A stretch of DNA of 64,000 bases from a virus, in the IMG/VR virus record IMGVR_UViG_3300017991_000105, positions 1 through 64,000 of that record. The stretch is one strand, 5' to 3'. The position numbers and the translations under genes are program-made. The notes beneath the pieces are model-generated. The model was not told where the DNA came from, searched no databases, and saw nothing but the letters and a program-made list of their open reading frames with translations. Positions 55,306 through 63,296 of this stretch are shown here, in pieces (position 1 is the first letter of the stretch; the number at the start of each line of letters is the position of its first letter).

Positions 55306-55863
55306 TTAGCCTCCGAACGCTGAACCGTTCGATATGAGGACGCCAGCCACATTCTGGGGAACCAGGTAGATCTGACCTTCCTGACAGTGTGGGAATTCCG
55401 CAATCCACCGGAACGTGAAGCTCTTGGACTTCATCATTGGCGGAGTCAGAAGGGTCTTCAACATCCTGATGGGGACGTAGCCCGCCGCCTTGGACGCCGC
55501 CGCGTCCGGGGCCGACCTGGGGAAGACGGGGGACTGGTTGGAAAGCTTGACCATGATGTCCTTATTCAAAGACTCACAGATTTCCGCTTCCGCCACCTGT
55601 TCTTCCGCCGCCGCGCTGTCCCGCCCGTCCGCCTCTTTAGCGGGGGCCGTTGGCGCTGGAGCGGTTTCTTCCGCTTCGCCATTGGGTTCATCCTCCACGA
55701 ACGCCGGGGGCTCCACAGCTTCCGCCACGTCTGGCGTGACTTCTTCCGTAGGTTCCGCCGGAACCTCTTCAGGCGTGTTGACCGCCTCTTCCTCCACAGC
55801 TTCTTCCACCTGGATGGGATCTTCCGTGGGTGTGTTCTTTGGTTGTCTCCTGGATTTCGCCAT
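55306..55863 (-). CDS. Acidic linker protein after the capsid gene, 185 aa
   Basis: The first 110 residues are low-complexity Glu/Pro/Ala (for example VEEAVEEEAVNTPEEVPAEP). A short folded-looking C-terminus follows (FTFRWIAEFPHCQEGQIYLV). The ATG at 55863 is eight bases after AGGAGGT. It lies immediately after the capsid gene, where capsid decoration or neck proteins are often found. It could be a head decoration protein with a disordered arm; not proven. Confidence 0.6.
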   Translation of the reverse strand: MAKSRRQPKNTPTEDPIQVEEAVEEEAVNTPEEVPAEPTEEVTPDVAEAVEPPAFVEDEPNGEAEETAPAPTAPAKEADGRDSAAAEEQVAEAEICESLNKDIMVKLSNQSPVFPRSAPDAAASKAAGYVPIRMLKTLLTPPMMKSKSFTFRWIAEFPHCQEGQIYLVPQNVAGVLISNGSAFGG

Positions 55864-55912
55864 TGTGCTGACCTCCTGTAGTGTCAATGGACCAGGAAGG
55901 CCCGCCTATCTA

Positions 55913-56884
55913 TTAGGCGGACTCCCCGATGACCACATGACCACCTTCGATCAGCCCCACGCCCCAGATCCCGTACCACGCCAGCTTGTGGCGTCTTCCG
56001 AAATCATGGACTCCGTCATCCCTCAGTTCCGCCTCCAGTGAGACAGCCAGGCCGATGGAGTGATCCCCCACCATGATGGCCCTGTAGACATCTTCTGTCT
56101 GACCGGCTGTCACGTCATCCACGCCCGTGTCCAGGCCGTCAGCCCAGACGTTCCCTGACGCGTCGATGTAGGGGATCATCGTGGTTTCGATGAACCTAAC
56201 ATCTTCGTAGCGCCCGATCTCCCCACGGAAGATCTGGTCAGGAGCGCCGTAGTGGCTGGCGTCAACCCAGTGTTCATCATCACGGAGCCTCCGCGCCTGA
56301 TGGGGGTGGATGAAACAGATGTAGGCGTCCCCGTTGATCTTGGGGGCCTTGTTGGTGGCCAAGATTTCGACCATGTCCTTGACCATTTCGGTATCGAAAT
56401 AGTCAGTTGCGCCGATGGAATCCCTTCCCGTGGCGATCCCGGCGTAGACCACGTTGGACGCGGTCAACAGTTCATCCCTGATCATCCCGTCCCGATACTT
56501 GGCCATGTGATGGCCCAGCATGGTGGCGGAGTCAGAAAGGATGTCCGTGAAGGCCGTCCGGAGCGCGAACTCCGTCACCTGAAGGGCCTTACCATGTTCA
56601 GACACTGTGATCTGGATCTGGCTGGCCGTCAGGTTATCGGTTTCCATGTCCACGTTTTCCACCAGCGCCGCGTCCCCGGTCAGGGCCGCATAGCGGAGGA
56701 AATTGATGGTCCGTCCAGGCATGACAGACAGCTCTTCCTTTCGGGAAGCGATCTGTTCAAACCTCAGAAGAGGCTGGGCCTGGAAAAGGATTTCCCGGCT
56801 GTAGACTTCGATGATGGCCGGAGTGATGGGAACCGCGTTGGGGGTTCCGCCACTAGCTACCGCAGAGGTGATGTTGTCAGGCAT
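55913..56884 (-). CDS. Major capsid protein, N4-gp56-type, 323 aa
   Basis: The features of the N4-gp56-type capsid family are visible: YSREILFQAQPLLRFEQIAS, an early RTINFLRYAALTGDAALVEN strand, NLTASQIQITVSEHGKALQV, then the helix FTDILSDSATMLGHHMAKYR with DGMIRDELLTASNVVYAG. The C-terminus has a P domain-like YICFIHPHQARRLRDDEHWV and RYEDVRFIETT. It follows scaffold and portal and precedes connector genes. AGAAGGAGTTAGTCA precedes the ATG. The density of GCA/TGC is higher here than elsewhere (at least four). Confidence 0.82.
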   Translation of the reverse strand: MPDNITSAVASGGTPNAVPITPAIIEVYSREILFQAQPLLRFEQIASRKEELSVMPGRTINFLRYAALTGDAALVENVDMETDNLTASQIQITVSEHGKALQVTEFALRTAFTDILSDSATMLGHHMAKYRDGMIRDELLTASNVVYAGIATGRDSIGATDYFDTEMVKDMVEILATNKAPKINGDAYICFIHPHQARRLRDDEHWVDASHYGAPDQIFRGEIGRYEDVRFIETTMIPYIDASGNVWADGLDTGVDDVTAGQTEDVYRAIMVGDHSIGLAVSLEAELRDDGVHDFGRRHKLAWYGIWGVGLIEGGHVVIGESA

Positions 56885-56934
56885 TGACTAACTCCTTCTC
56901 TTGTGTGTTCGCTCTTCACTCCGGCCGTCAAGCT

Positions 56935-57783
56935 TTACTGGTTGGGATGTCTCCGTCTCAGTTCAGCCTTCAGATTTCCGCGTGAAGCCGCGAACTCTTC
57001 AGGTGACATTGACCGGACCTTGGCCGCCATGGCCGAGTCAGCGTCCGCCACTCCTGGCTGGAATTCGCCGTGTCCCGTCCCAGGACCAGCCGCTGGAGGC
57101 GGCCCGCCGTTGGGAGGGGGTGGCCCGGTCTGTTGGGTTTCTTGTCCGTTCACGCTGTCAACCGTCTTTTGCCAGACAGAACGGGCTTTAGCGTAGGAGT
57201 CATCAATTTCCTGTTCCGTGTTCCCTGTGACCAGCTCTTCAATGATCTGGCCCTGGGCCTCCTGTAGCTTCGCCGCCCTGTATTCCGCCAGGTCCTTCTG
57301 TCTCAGTGTTTCCCGTAGGGACGCCGTCTCTGAAGCGTGTTCCGTCTTCATGGCTTCCATCTGACTGGTGAACTTCTCCGTCAGCTTGGTAGCCACTTCT
57401 GTAGTGGCCGCTTCAATTCTGGCGTCCACGTCTTCCGTCTTAGACTTGGACTTGGTGGGTTCAGGTTCCTTCTTGTCTGGTTCAGGTTGACTTCCTTTTT
57501 CAAGGTCCGCCAGACGGGACTTCAAAGCTTCGTTCTCACTGGACACAGCCGCCGCTTTGTCTTCCAAAGCCGCCGCCCTATCCAGTTGACTCTGAAGCTT
57601 CGTCCGCTCTTCCATTCTGACCTTGTCCCTGAACTTGTCTATGTCCTGGGGAACCTTGGGCTCCTGGTTCTGGGCCGCCTGGGCCGCCGCCTGGGGGTCC
57701 TGGTTTCCCTGGGACTGGTTCTGACCCTCTTGGGTCTGTTGGGTCTGGTCTCCCTGACCCGCGTTGTCCTCTTGGCCTTCCAT
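56935..57783 (-). CDS. Scaffold-like protein, 282 aa
   Basis: A highly charged helical protein with a Gln-rich start (GDQTQQTQEGQNQSQGNQDP), a central coiled coil (LQSQLDRAAALEDKAAAVSS; EKFTSQMEAMKTEHASETAS) and a C-terminus rich in Pro/Gly then basic (KAELRRRHPNQ). Such a protein between portal and capsid genes is typical for the assembly scaffold. The C-terminal basic segment would bind the capsid. No protease domain seen. Confidence 0.7.
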   Translation of the reverse strand: MEGQEDNAGQGDQTQQTQEGQNQSQGNQDPQAAAQAAQNQEPKVPQDIDKFRDKVRMEERTKLQSQLDRAAALEDKAAAVSSENEALKSRLADLEKGSQPEPDKKEPEPTKSKSKTEDVDARIEAATTEVATKLTEKFTSQMEAMKTEHASETASLRETLRQKDLAEYRAAKLQEAQGQIIEELVTGNTEQEIDDSYAKARSVWQKTVDSVNGQETQQTGPPPPNGGPPPAAGPGTGHGEFQPGVADADSAMAAKVRSMSPEEFAASRGNLKAELRRRHPNQ

Positions 57784-57836
57784 TCCGTGTCTCCTTTTCA
57801 GTGTGAATTAGTCAGAGGATGGTTGAAGTCTTTGAT

Positions 57837-58073
57837 CTACCAGATCTTCTGTCCCTGGGGACCCTTGGGCCTGTTGGACCAATAGGTTCCACGCCGGACA
57901 GGCTGGTTCATTCCCTTACCGGTGAACTCTGAATGGCGCATGGGCTGATGTTTGGAACCCTTCATCTTCTGGTTCCTACCAGCCGAAGTCCTGAACTTTC
58001 CAGCCAGGGGGCCGGTGTTCTTGGGGAACTTCCCCGCCATTCCTCTTCCCTTCGCTGTTCCTAGCTTTGGCAT
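57837..58073 (-). CDS. Small basic protein, 78 aa
   Basis: Lys/Arg/Gly-rich protein (MPKLGTAKGRGMAGKFPKNT onward; SAGRNQKMKGSKHQPMRHSE). It is encoded between portal and scaffold. It could be a head-associated DNA-binding protein. No family recognised. Confidence 0.65.
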   Translation of the reverse strand: MPKLGTAKGRGMAGKFPKNTGPLAGKFRTSAGRNQKMKGSKHQPMRHSEFTGKGMNQPVRRGTYWSNRPKGPQGQKIW

Positions 58074-58082
58074 GATAGCCTC

Positions 58083-59816
58083 CTATTCTTCTTCCTCTTC
58101 TGGTTGGGCCTCTTCCTCTTCTTCATCTTCCTGTGGGGTCTCCGTGTCTTCCTTGGCTTGGGCTTCCTGTTCAGCGACAGAAGCCACCTTCTCTTCAATC
58201 TGGGAGACAGTGTCCGCGTTATCCAGGACGATCTTGTCCAGGTCTTTCCACATTTCCATCAGGCCGGTCAGAAGGGATAGTGACCCAAGAGACAAGGCCC
58301 GAAGGTTGGGGATAGCTCCGGAAGAAGCTTTGGCCCGTTCCACATCCGTCAGTAGAAGCTCCCTGTTGTCTGCTATCAGCTCCAGGGCCTTCTGTGGGAT
58401 GTTCTGGACGCCCAACTTCTCCAAGGCTCCCAGCTTGGACTCCAGGCCCATGTCCATGAGCCTCTGAAGGATGTCTAGCTTTTCGCCTTGGTCCTGTGGG
58501 AGGGGTGATGGGAATTCGACTGTGAACCGCGTGGCTTTCGCGGGATCGTCAATGTTGGACGTGATGGGGATGTCAAGAAATCCCTCCGCTATCCGTATTA
58601 TAGTACCAGCCGTCTCCAAAAGTCCACCCCCATAGGTCAACTCCTTCCGCTGGGCCTTCTCTATCGAAGGCATGAACAGAGTTTTCAGGGCCGCTTCTGA
58701 AGTGTTGGCCAAGCCTGGGATCTCTGACAGGGCCGCCATAGGCGTGTTGGAAAACTCGCCAAGGGACAGCTTGATCTGTTCCAGGTATTGGTTGGCTATG
58801 GTCAGCTCCCCCTGAAGCTGTAGGTTCTCCACCCTGGCGTCAGCGGGAAGACACCAAAGCCTATAGGCCGCCTTTTCCAACTGGCTGGCCCTGGCCCCGA
58901 AGATCAGCGTGACAGGCTTGGCGTGGTAGTCCATGATTTCTCTGACGGAAGTCATGGCCGTGTTCAGATCCTGGTTCAGTTCTTTGATGGGGTCAATGTC
59001 CGCGAAGCCAAAGGCGGACGTGGCCAGGGGAAGGTTGGCAATGTGAGCCACGCCGATCTCCCGCAGGATGTTTTCCCTGGGAGACCCTGGGACCTCCGCC
59101 CTGTTGATCCATTCCCTGATTTCATACGGGGTGATGTAGAGACTGTATAGGGCCTTTTCCCTGTTCACCGCGTCCGGGTCCGTGGCAATGACCAAGGGGC
59201 TGGCCGTGCTGATGGGGTACTGGATCAGACAGGCTTCCATCCTGGTGTAGTCAGGATTGTAGATGGGGTAGACGTAGTGGGAATTCACGGACCTGACAGA
59301 GATCCACCACTTATCCTTGGGAAGCTCCGTCCGTTCACCTGTGACAGGGTCCAGGGTAGACGTGACCAAGGTGGTCTGAAGGTAGGCGTCCCCCGAAACA
59401 GACCCGATCTGGAACAGGTCATAGACCATCCTTGGATAGTCATTCATGTCCAGGACCAGGTTGACCACGTCCGCCGCGTATTCATTCCCAGGGGGAGCCT
59501 TGATCACCGGAGGGGTGGCCGCCATCCAGTCCACGGACTTGTCCACGATGGTCCTACAGTAGTTCAGGACCATCTTCTTCTTCCCGTCCTTCGTCATCTG
59601 TTGGAACTGGTCTCCACGATAGAACGCCCAGTTCTCCCTGTACCTGTAGAGCCGCTGGATGGCCGCGTTTCTCCAGTCCAGCTCCAGGAACCCATCATAG
59701 GGTTCAAAGACAGCTTCTCCCATGATGGCGCTGGTCAGGTAGACATCAGACCGCCCCGTGTAGCTGTTCCTCCTGAACCCTTGAACCACTGAATTCACCA
59801 TAGACCTGACTGACAT
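58083..59816 (-). CDS. Portal protein, 577 aa
   Basis: Located between terminase and scaffold genes. Features match phage portals: YRENWAFYRGDQFQQMTKDG, VLNYCRTIVDKSVDWMAATP (the N/RxVDxxVxxxxG-like portal element), GDAYLQTTLV, DIDPIKELNQDLNTAMTSVR, and a long helical C-terminus with an acidic end (ETPQEDEEEEEAQPEEEEE). It forms the dodecameric ring for DNA packaging. Confidence 0.88.
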   Translation of the reverse strand: MSVRSMVNSVVQGFRRNSYTGRSDVYLTSAIMGEAVFEPYDGFLELDWRNAAIQRLYRYRENWAFYRGDQFQQMTKDGKKKMVLNYCRTIVDKSVDWMAATPPVIKAPPGNEYAADVVNLVLDMNDYPRMVYDLFQIGSVSGDAYLQTTLVTSTLDPVTGERTELPKDKWWISVRSVNSHYVYPIYNPDYTRMEACLIQYPISTASPLVIATDPDAVNREKALYSLYITPYEIREWINRAEVPGSPRENILREIGVAHIANLPLATSAFGFADIDPIKELNQDLNTAMTSVREIMDYHAKPVTLIFGARASQLEKAAYRLWCLPADARVENLQLQGELTIANQYLEQIKLSLGEFSNTPMAALSEIPGLANTSEAALKTLFMPSIEKAQRKELTYGGGLLETAGTIIRIAEGFLDIPITSNIDDPAKATRFTVEFPSPLPQDQGEKLDILQRLMDMGLESKLGALEKLGVQNIPQKALELIADNRELLLTDVERAKASSGAIPNLRALSLGSLSLLTGLMEMWKDLDKIVLDNADTVSQIEEKVASVAEQEAQAKEDTETPQEDEEEEEAQPEEEEE

Positions 59817-59825
59817 GGCGTTCTC

Positions 59826-61529
59826 CTATACAAACAAGAAATTTTCCTGGTGGACCTCCACCATGGATCCGGTGGGTGGAGTGTTGGCCGCCAGGTTCGC
59901 CAACATGGCGCTGTCACAGTAGTCATCCCTGGCCGTCTTTTCATCTGGACAGTGACACTTCATCAGGTCCCCTGTGTAGGACTTCTGAAGGTCCAACATC
60001 TGATGAACAAAGCGCTTCCAGCGTTTGTCCGTCTGGGCTTCCGTCCCCGCCGGATACTGGAACCGCCCGCTGACTATGTCCGTGTGGAAGATCTTGTAGG
60101 CTTCGCTCTTCTTGGGAGCCGTCAAGACCACGCCTTCTATCTCCACGTCCGCGCCTATCTCCGTGATCAGACGGTCCAGGAGAACAGCGCCCAACCCCGT
60201 GGCGTCCACACACAGCCGCTGAAGGTTGGGGATCTTCTGAAGGTAGTCCACGATGGCCGCAAACTGGATTTCATAGTTGTCTCCCTGGATCTCCAGCCAG
60301 TCTATGATTGACTTGGTGTAGGCTTCAAAGTAAGCACACCCGTCAGAAGAGAAGGACTCTACTTCCTGACAGATCGTGGGGTCATCCCAGTCCACTTCCA
60401 CCACAGTGACCACTGTGGAGGACTGGCCCTTCCCAAAGTCAATTCCCGCCGCCTGGTATAGGTTGGCGTCCGCCTTCCCCAGAAGGGAGTAGCGCCCGCT
60501 CTTTATACAGACGATAGGCGCGAAGATCTGATCAGGCGTGACAAACTGACCGCGTTCCAGGACCCATTCACATTCATAGGCCATCCGGACTTCATCAGAG
60601 TCCGCGCCGTAGTGTTCAATCTCCTGTTTGACGAAGTCACCATAGAGTGAATTATAGGCCGCCGCCGTCCGCCAGTTGTATTCAAAATGGTTCTGTTTTC
60701 CGCCCTGAAGGCGCTTCTCCATGTTGGACTTGATCGTGGCGTGGAACTCCCCCTTCTGGGTGGTGGCTGTTCCTACCGCCATGGTGGTCCCCTTGGTGGC
60801 CGCTATCATGGGACGGAGGGACTTCTTGATCTTTCGGCTGGAGATGTCCTGGGCCTCTTCCAGCGCCAGGATGTCATGGGTGGAGCCTTCCACCTTGGAC
60901 TGTTCACTGGCGGAACAGGCCCTGATTTCTGACCCGTTGGTCAGCCTGATGGTGTCCCTGTTCCAGGTGTCCACTTCAATTCCCAGTTCATCCAGGACTT
61001 CCATGGCCGTGTTCGTCTTCAGGTCCTTCATCAGCCGTCTGAACTGGATCTGGGCCTGTTCCAGCTTGGGAGCATAGATCCCGATGGAAACGCCCTTCTT
61101 GAAGCCCCTGTAGCGTCCCTGTTCATCCGTAAGGTTGAACCGCCAGTCCCGTTCAAACTCCTGGTCATTGGCGAAGGTTGGAAGAAGGATGGCCAAGGCC
61201 GCCAGGATAGCCGCCGTCAGCTCCGTCTTTCCGGACTGACGGGAGAACAGGGCCGTGACTGTAGCGCCTTCATGAAGAAGGACGGACTCCACCAGCCTGG
61301 CCGCTGGGGTGATCTGGTAGGGGTAGAACTGAACTTCACTGATCAGTTGGGCCGTCTGAACGATGACCTGGACCAAGTATTTGGTCTCCACCTTGGCGTC
61401 CGCCTGGGACGTGAGGGGAGTACAAACAGGACACAGGCCGTCAGCCGTCTGACCGCCTGTAGCCCGTTTCCGCCTGGCCCTTCGCTTCTTGGCCGGTTTA
61501 ACCTGTTCTTCTACTTGGATCTGGGACAT
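59826..61529 (-). CDS. terL: Large terminase subunit, 567 aa
   Basis: The packaging motor. Walker A is SRQSGKTEL (about residue 95), Walker B ILALEEAQDIS with the catalytic Glu (about 223), and motif III-like VGTATTQKG. The nuclease domain has GIDFGKGQSSTVV, LCVDATGLGAVLL and RDDYCDSAMLAN, containing the three acidic residues. The N-terminus is basic with a CPVC pair. There is no small subunit gene visible upstream in the window. Confidence 0.93.
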   Translation of the reverse strand: MSQIQVEEQVKPAKKRRARRKRATGGQTADGLCPVCTPLTSQADAKVETKYLVQVIVQTAQLISEVQFYPYQITPAARLVESVLLHEGATVTALFSRQSGKTELTAAILAALAILLPTFANDQEFERDWRFNLTDEQGRYRGFKKGVSIGIYAPKLEQAQIQFRRLMKDLKTNTAMEVLDELGIEVDTWNRDTIRLTNGSEIRACSASEQSKVEGSTHDILALEEAQDISSRKIKKSLRPMIAATKGTTMAVGTATTQKGEFHATIKSNMEKRLQGGKQNHFEYNWRTAAAYNSLYGDFVKQEIEHYGADSDEVRMAYECEWVLERGQFVTPDQIFAPIVCIKSGRYSLLGKADANLYQAAGIDFGKGQSSTVVTVVEVDWDDPTICQEVESFSSDGCAYFEAYTKSIIDWLEIQGDNYEIQFAAIVDYLQKIPNLQRLCVDATGLGAVLLDRLITEIGADVEIEGVVLTAPKKSEAYKIFHTDIVSGRFQYPAGTEAQTDKRWKRFVHQMLDLQKSYTGDLMKCHCPDEKTARDDYCDSAMLANLAANTPPTGSMVEVHQENFLFV

Positions 61530-61683
61530 TTCCGCCTGGTGTCTTTCTGTACCTGTCCTGGATGGACATAGCTTCAGAAGAACTTAGGCGTGTGGGGGGT
61601 GTGTCTGTGGGTGGTGTTTTCGTGATGTTCTTCTTGATCGTGGCCCGCGTTGGGACACTGTATCCTGGCTTGAATTTAGCCAT
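61498..61683 (-). CDS. Small protein upstream of terminase, 61 aa
   Basis: MAKFKPGYSVPTRATIKKNI followed by a Thr/Pro/Ser-rich tail (TPPTDTPPTRLSSSEAMSIQ). The ATG overlaps the poly-lysine peptide stop (TGATG), and the end overlaps the terminase start by 32 bases. It is placed where a small terminase subunit might be, but is far too short and lacks a visible HTH. Function unknown. Confidence 0.55.
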   Translation of the reverse strand: MAKFKPGYSVPTRATIKKNITKTPPTDTPPTRLSSSEAMSIQDRYRKTPGGNVPDPSRRTG

Positions 61684-61751
61684 CAGCGTCTCTTCCTGGA
61701 CTTCTTCTTCTTTTTCTTCTTCTTCTTCTTCTTCTTCTTGGAACAGGCCAT
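61683..61751 (-). CDS. 22-aa poly-lysine peptide
   Basis: An ATG at 61751, eight bases after GGAGG and three after the stop of the holin-like gene, opens a 22-codon frame: MACS, 13 consecutive Lys codons (12 AAG, one AAA), then SRKRR and TGA overlapping the next ATG. The placement and ribosome site argue for translation. It could act as a nucleic-acid or membrane-binding cation, or as a translation-pausing leader for the downstream gene. Confidence 0.5.
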   Translation of the reverse strand: MACSKKKKKKKKKKKKKSRKRR

Positions 61752-61752
61752 G

Positions 61753-62061
61753 TCATGATCCTCCGTTTCCTTGGCTTCTTATGGCCCTCTGGGCCTCTTC
61801 AAGCTGTTGGATCAGTTCCGTGACTTTGGTCTGGAGATCTGGGACAAGACACTGTCTCTGACTTAGGGCCGTGACTAGACTGACCACAGCCTGTCCCAAT
61901 GTAACCACGGAAACACTGTTCTTGTCCACAGCCCTGGCCATGGTCTTCAGCGCTTCGTTCTGGTCCTCCTGTTGGGACCTAGTCCACTTCAGGATCAGAA
62001 AGACCGCTATCAGGACTATTCCCGCCGTTCCAAAGTCAGCCAGCCAAGTCAGTTCATTCAA
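61753..62061 (-). CDS. Holin-like or membrane protein, 102 aa
   Basis: The TTG at 62061 lies five bases after AGGAGG and is the best start; an ATG at 62094 would be inside the previous gene without a site. One membrane helix (ADFGTAGIVLIAVFLILKWT, about residues 8-27) is followed by a helical charged domain (RSQQEDQNEALKTMARAVDK and QTKVTELIQQLEEAQRAIRS). This resembles single-pass phage holins of the BhlA/UviB type. The only peptidase, at 19722, lies far away. Confidence 0.6.
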   Translation of the reverse strand: MNELTWLADFGTAGIVLIAVFLILKWTRSQQEDQNEALKTMARAVDKNSVSVVTLGQAVVSLVTALSQRQCLVPDLQTKVTELIQQLEEAQRAIRSQGNGGS

Positions 62062-63283
62062 TGTAGCCTCCTGATCCGGTCCCTTCTGGACCATTCGCGC
62101 CCGTCAGACCGTGACCGCTGGCCGTAGAAGCCGAAGACGCCCGGCTGGCGTAAACGCCCCACTTTTCGTTGGTCAGTTTCACGGTTCCATCCGCTGTTCC
62201 TGACGTGACCTGGCCCGCGCCATTGATGTCAAAGTAGTCCACGCCTGTGGCCACCACTTCATAGGTCCCGTCCGTGATCCCAGTGTTCCCAAGGATTTCC
62301 ACCCATAGGGTATGATCCAGTTCATTCTGGGTCAGGGCCGCCCTGGACACCCGCCAGACATCCCCGCCCTGGTCTACCACGCCGGTGATGTTCTCCGCCG
62401 CTCCGCTGGTCACGTTGGCTTCCACAGCCACGTAGCTGGAATGACGGGTCTGGACGCCGCGTTTGTTGGAATGGACCACACAGTTCTCCACGGAACCCTT
62501 GGAATTCCCCACCAGATAGATCCCAGCTTCACATCTGGTGAAATGGCCTCCTGTGATGACCACGTTCCCCGCTTCCATGACGTAGATGGCGGACGTGTTG
62601 TTGTTGTAGTTGTTGTCCGTGATGTCACAGTTCAGGACCTTCACGTCATTACACTGGAGGATGGCCAGACCCGCGCTCGTGGCGGACACCTTGTCAATCA
62701 GAAGACCGTCCAAGATGACACCGTTGGACCGCGCCACAGCTATCCCACAGGTTCCTGGAACGGAGGTCTTTTCAATCTCCGCCCCGTGTAGGTTCTCTGA
62801 CTTGACCCGAAGCTTCCCCGTCCCAAGACAGGTCACGCCGTCAATGGCCAGGTAGGCCGGGGTCTGGACGGTTCCGAAACCTGGCGCTGTCATCTCCAAG
62901 GTGACAGCGTTCTGGTCATAGATCCCGTCAGCCAGTTGGACCGTGACTTCACAGTCCGCTATGGCCTTCCCTTCAATCAGAGTCAAGGCCGCGTTGGGGG
63001 ACAGGAAGGGGTTGGCCGCCGTCCCGTCCCCGGTTTCGTCGCTTCCCGTGGTGGCCACGTGGATGGTCAGGGGCCAGGTGATGACCTCTGGTTCCAGCCT
63101 CATTTCCAGCCACTTGGCGTCAGACACGTAGGACAGGCCGCCGCCAGACGTGGTCAGCTTCCAGTCCCCCGTGGTCCCGATCTTGGTAGCGCCGTCTCCT
63201 GGAGCCTGGAGCGGATGGCGGAGAACTTCCGTCTCTTCATCCGCTACCAGTTGGACCGCGCTGATGACATCCTTTATATTCAT
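62054..63283 (-). CDS. Pectate-lyase-like beta-helix protein, 409 aa
   Basis: The N-terminal segment reads ATTGSDETGDGTAANPFLSP, the usual opening of tailspike and pectate-lyase-like beta helices (xxGxDxxGDGxxxxPFxSxxxA). Repeats of about 22 residues follow (GVILDGLLIDKVSATSAGLA; DVKVLNCDITDNN; NVVITGGHFTRCEAGIYLVG; KGSVENCVVHSNKRGVQTRH). The C-terminus is Gly-rich (GLTGANGPEGTGSGGYIE). It is probably a tail or head fibre protein that binds surface glycans. It starts after AAAAAGGAGACGGAC. Confidence 0.75.
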   Translation of the reverse strand: MNIKDVISAVQLVADEETEVLRHPLQAPGDGATKIGTTGDWKLTTSGGGLSYVSDAKWLEMRLEPEVITWPLTIHVATTGSDETGDGTAANPFLSPNAALTLIEGKAIADCEVTVQLADGIYDQNAVTLEMTAPGFGTVQTPAYLAIDGVTCLGTGKLRVKSENLHGAEIEKTSVPGTCGIAVARSNGVILDGLLIDKVSATSAGLAILQCNDVKVLNCDITDNNYNNNTSAIYVMEAGNVVITGGHFTRCEAGIYLVGNSKGSVENCVVHSNKRGVQTRHSSYVAVEANVTSGAAENITGVVDQGGDVWRVSRAALTQNELDHTLWVEILGNTGITDGTYEVVATGVDYFDINGAGQVTSGTADGTVKLTNEKWGVYASRASSASTASGHGLTGANGPEGTGSGGYIE

Positions 63284-63296
63284 GTCCGTCTCCTTT

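Noticed and set aside
61690-61740. Simple triplet repeat as a microsatellite-like element
   Set aside because: The repeat lies in frame within a coupled small reading frame with its own ribosome site, so coding for poly-lysine explains it better.
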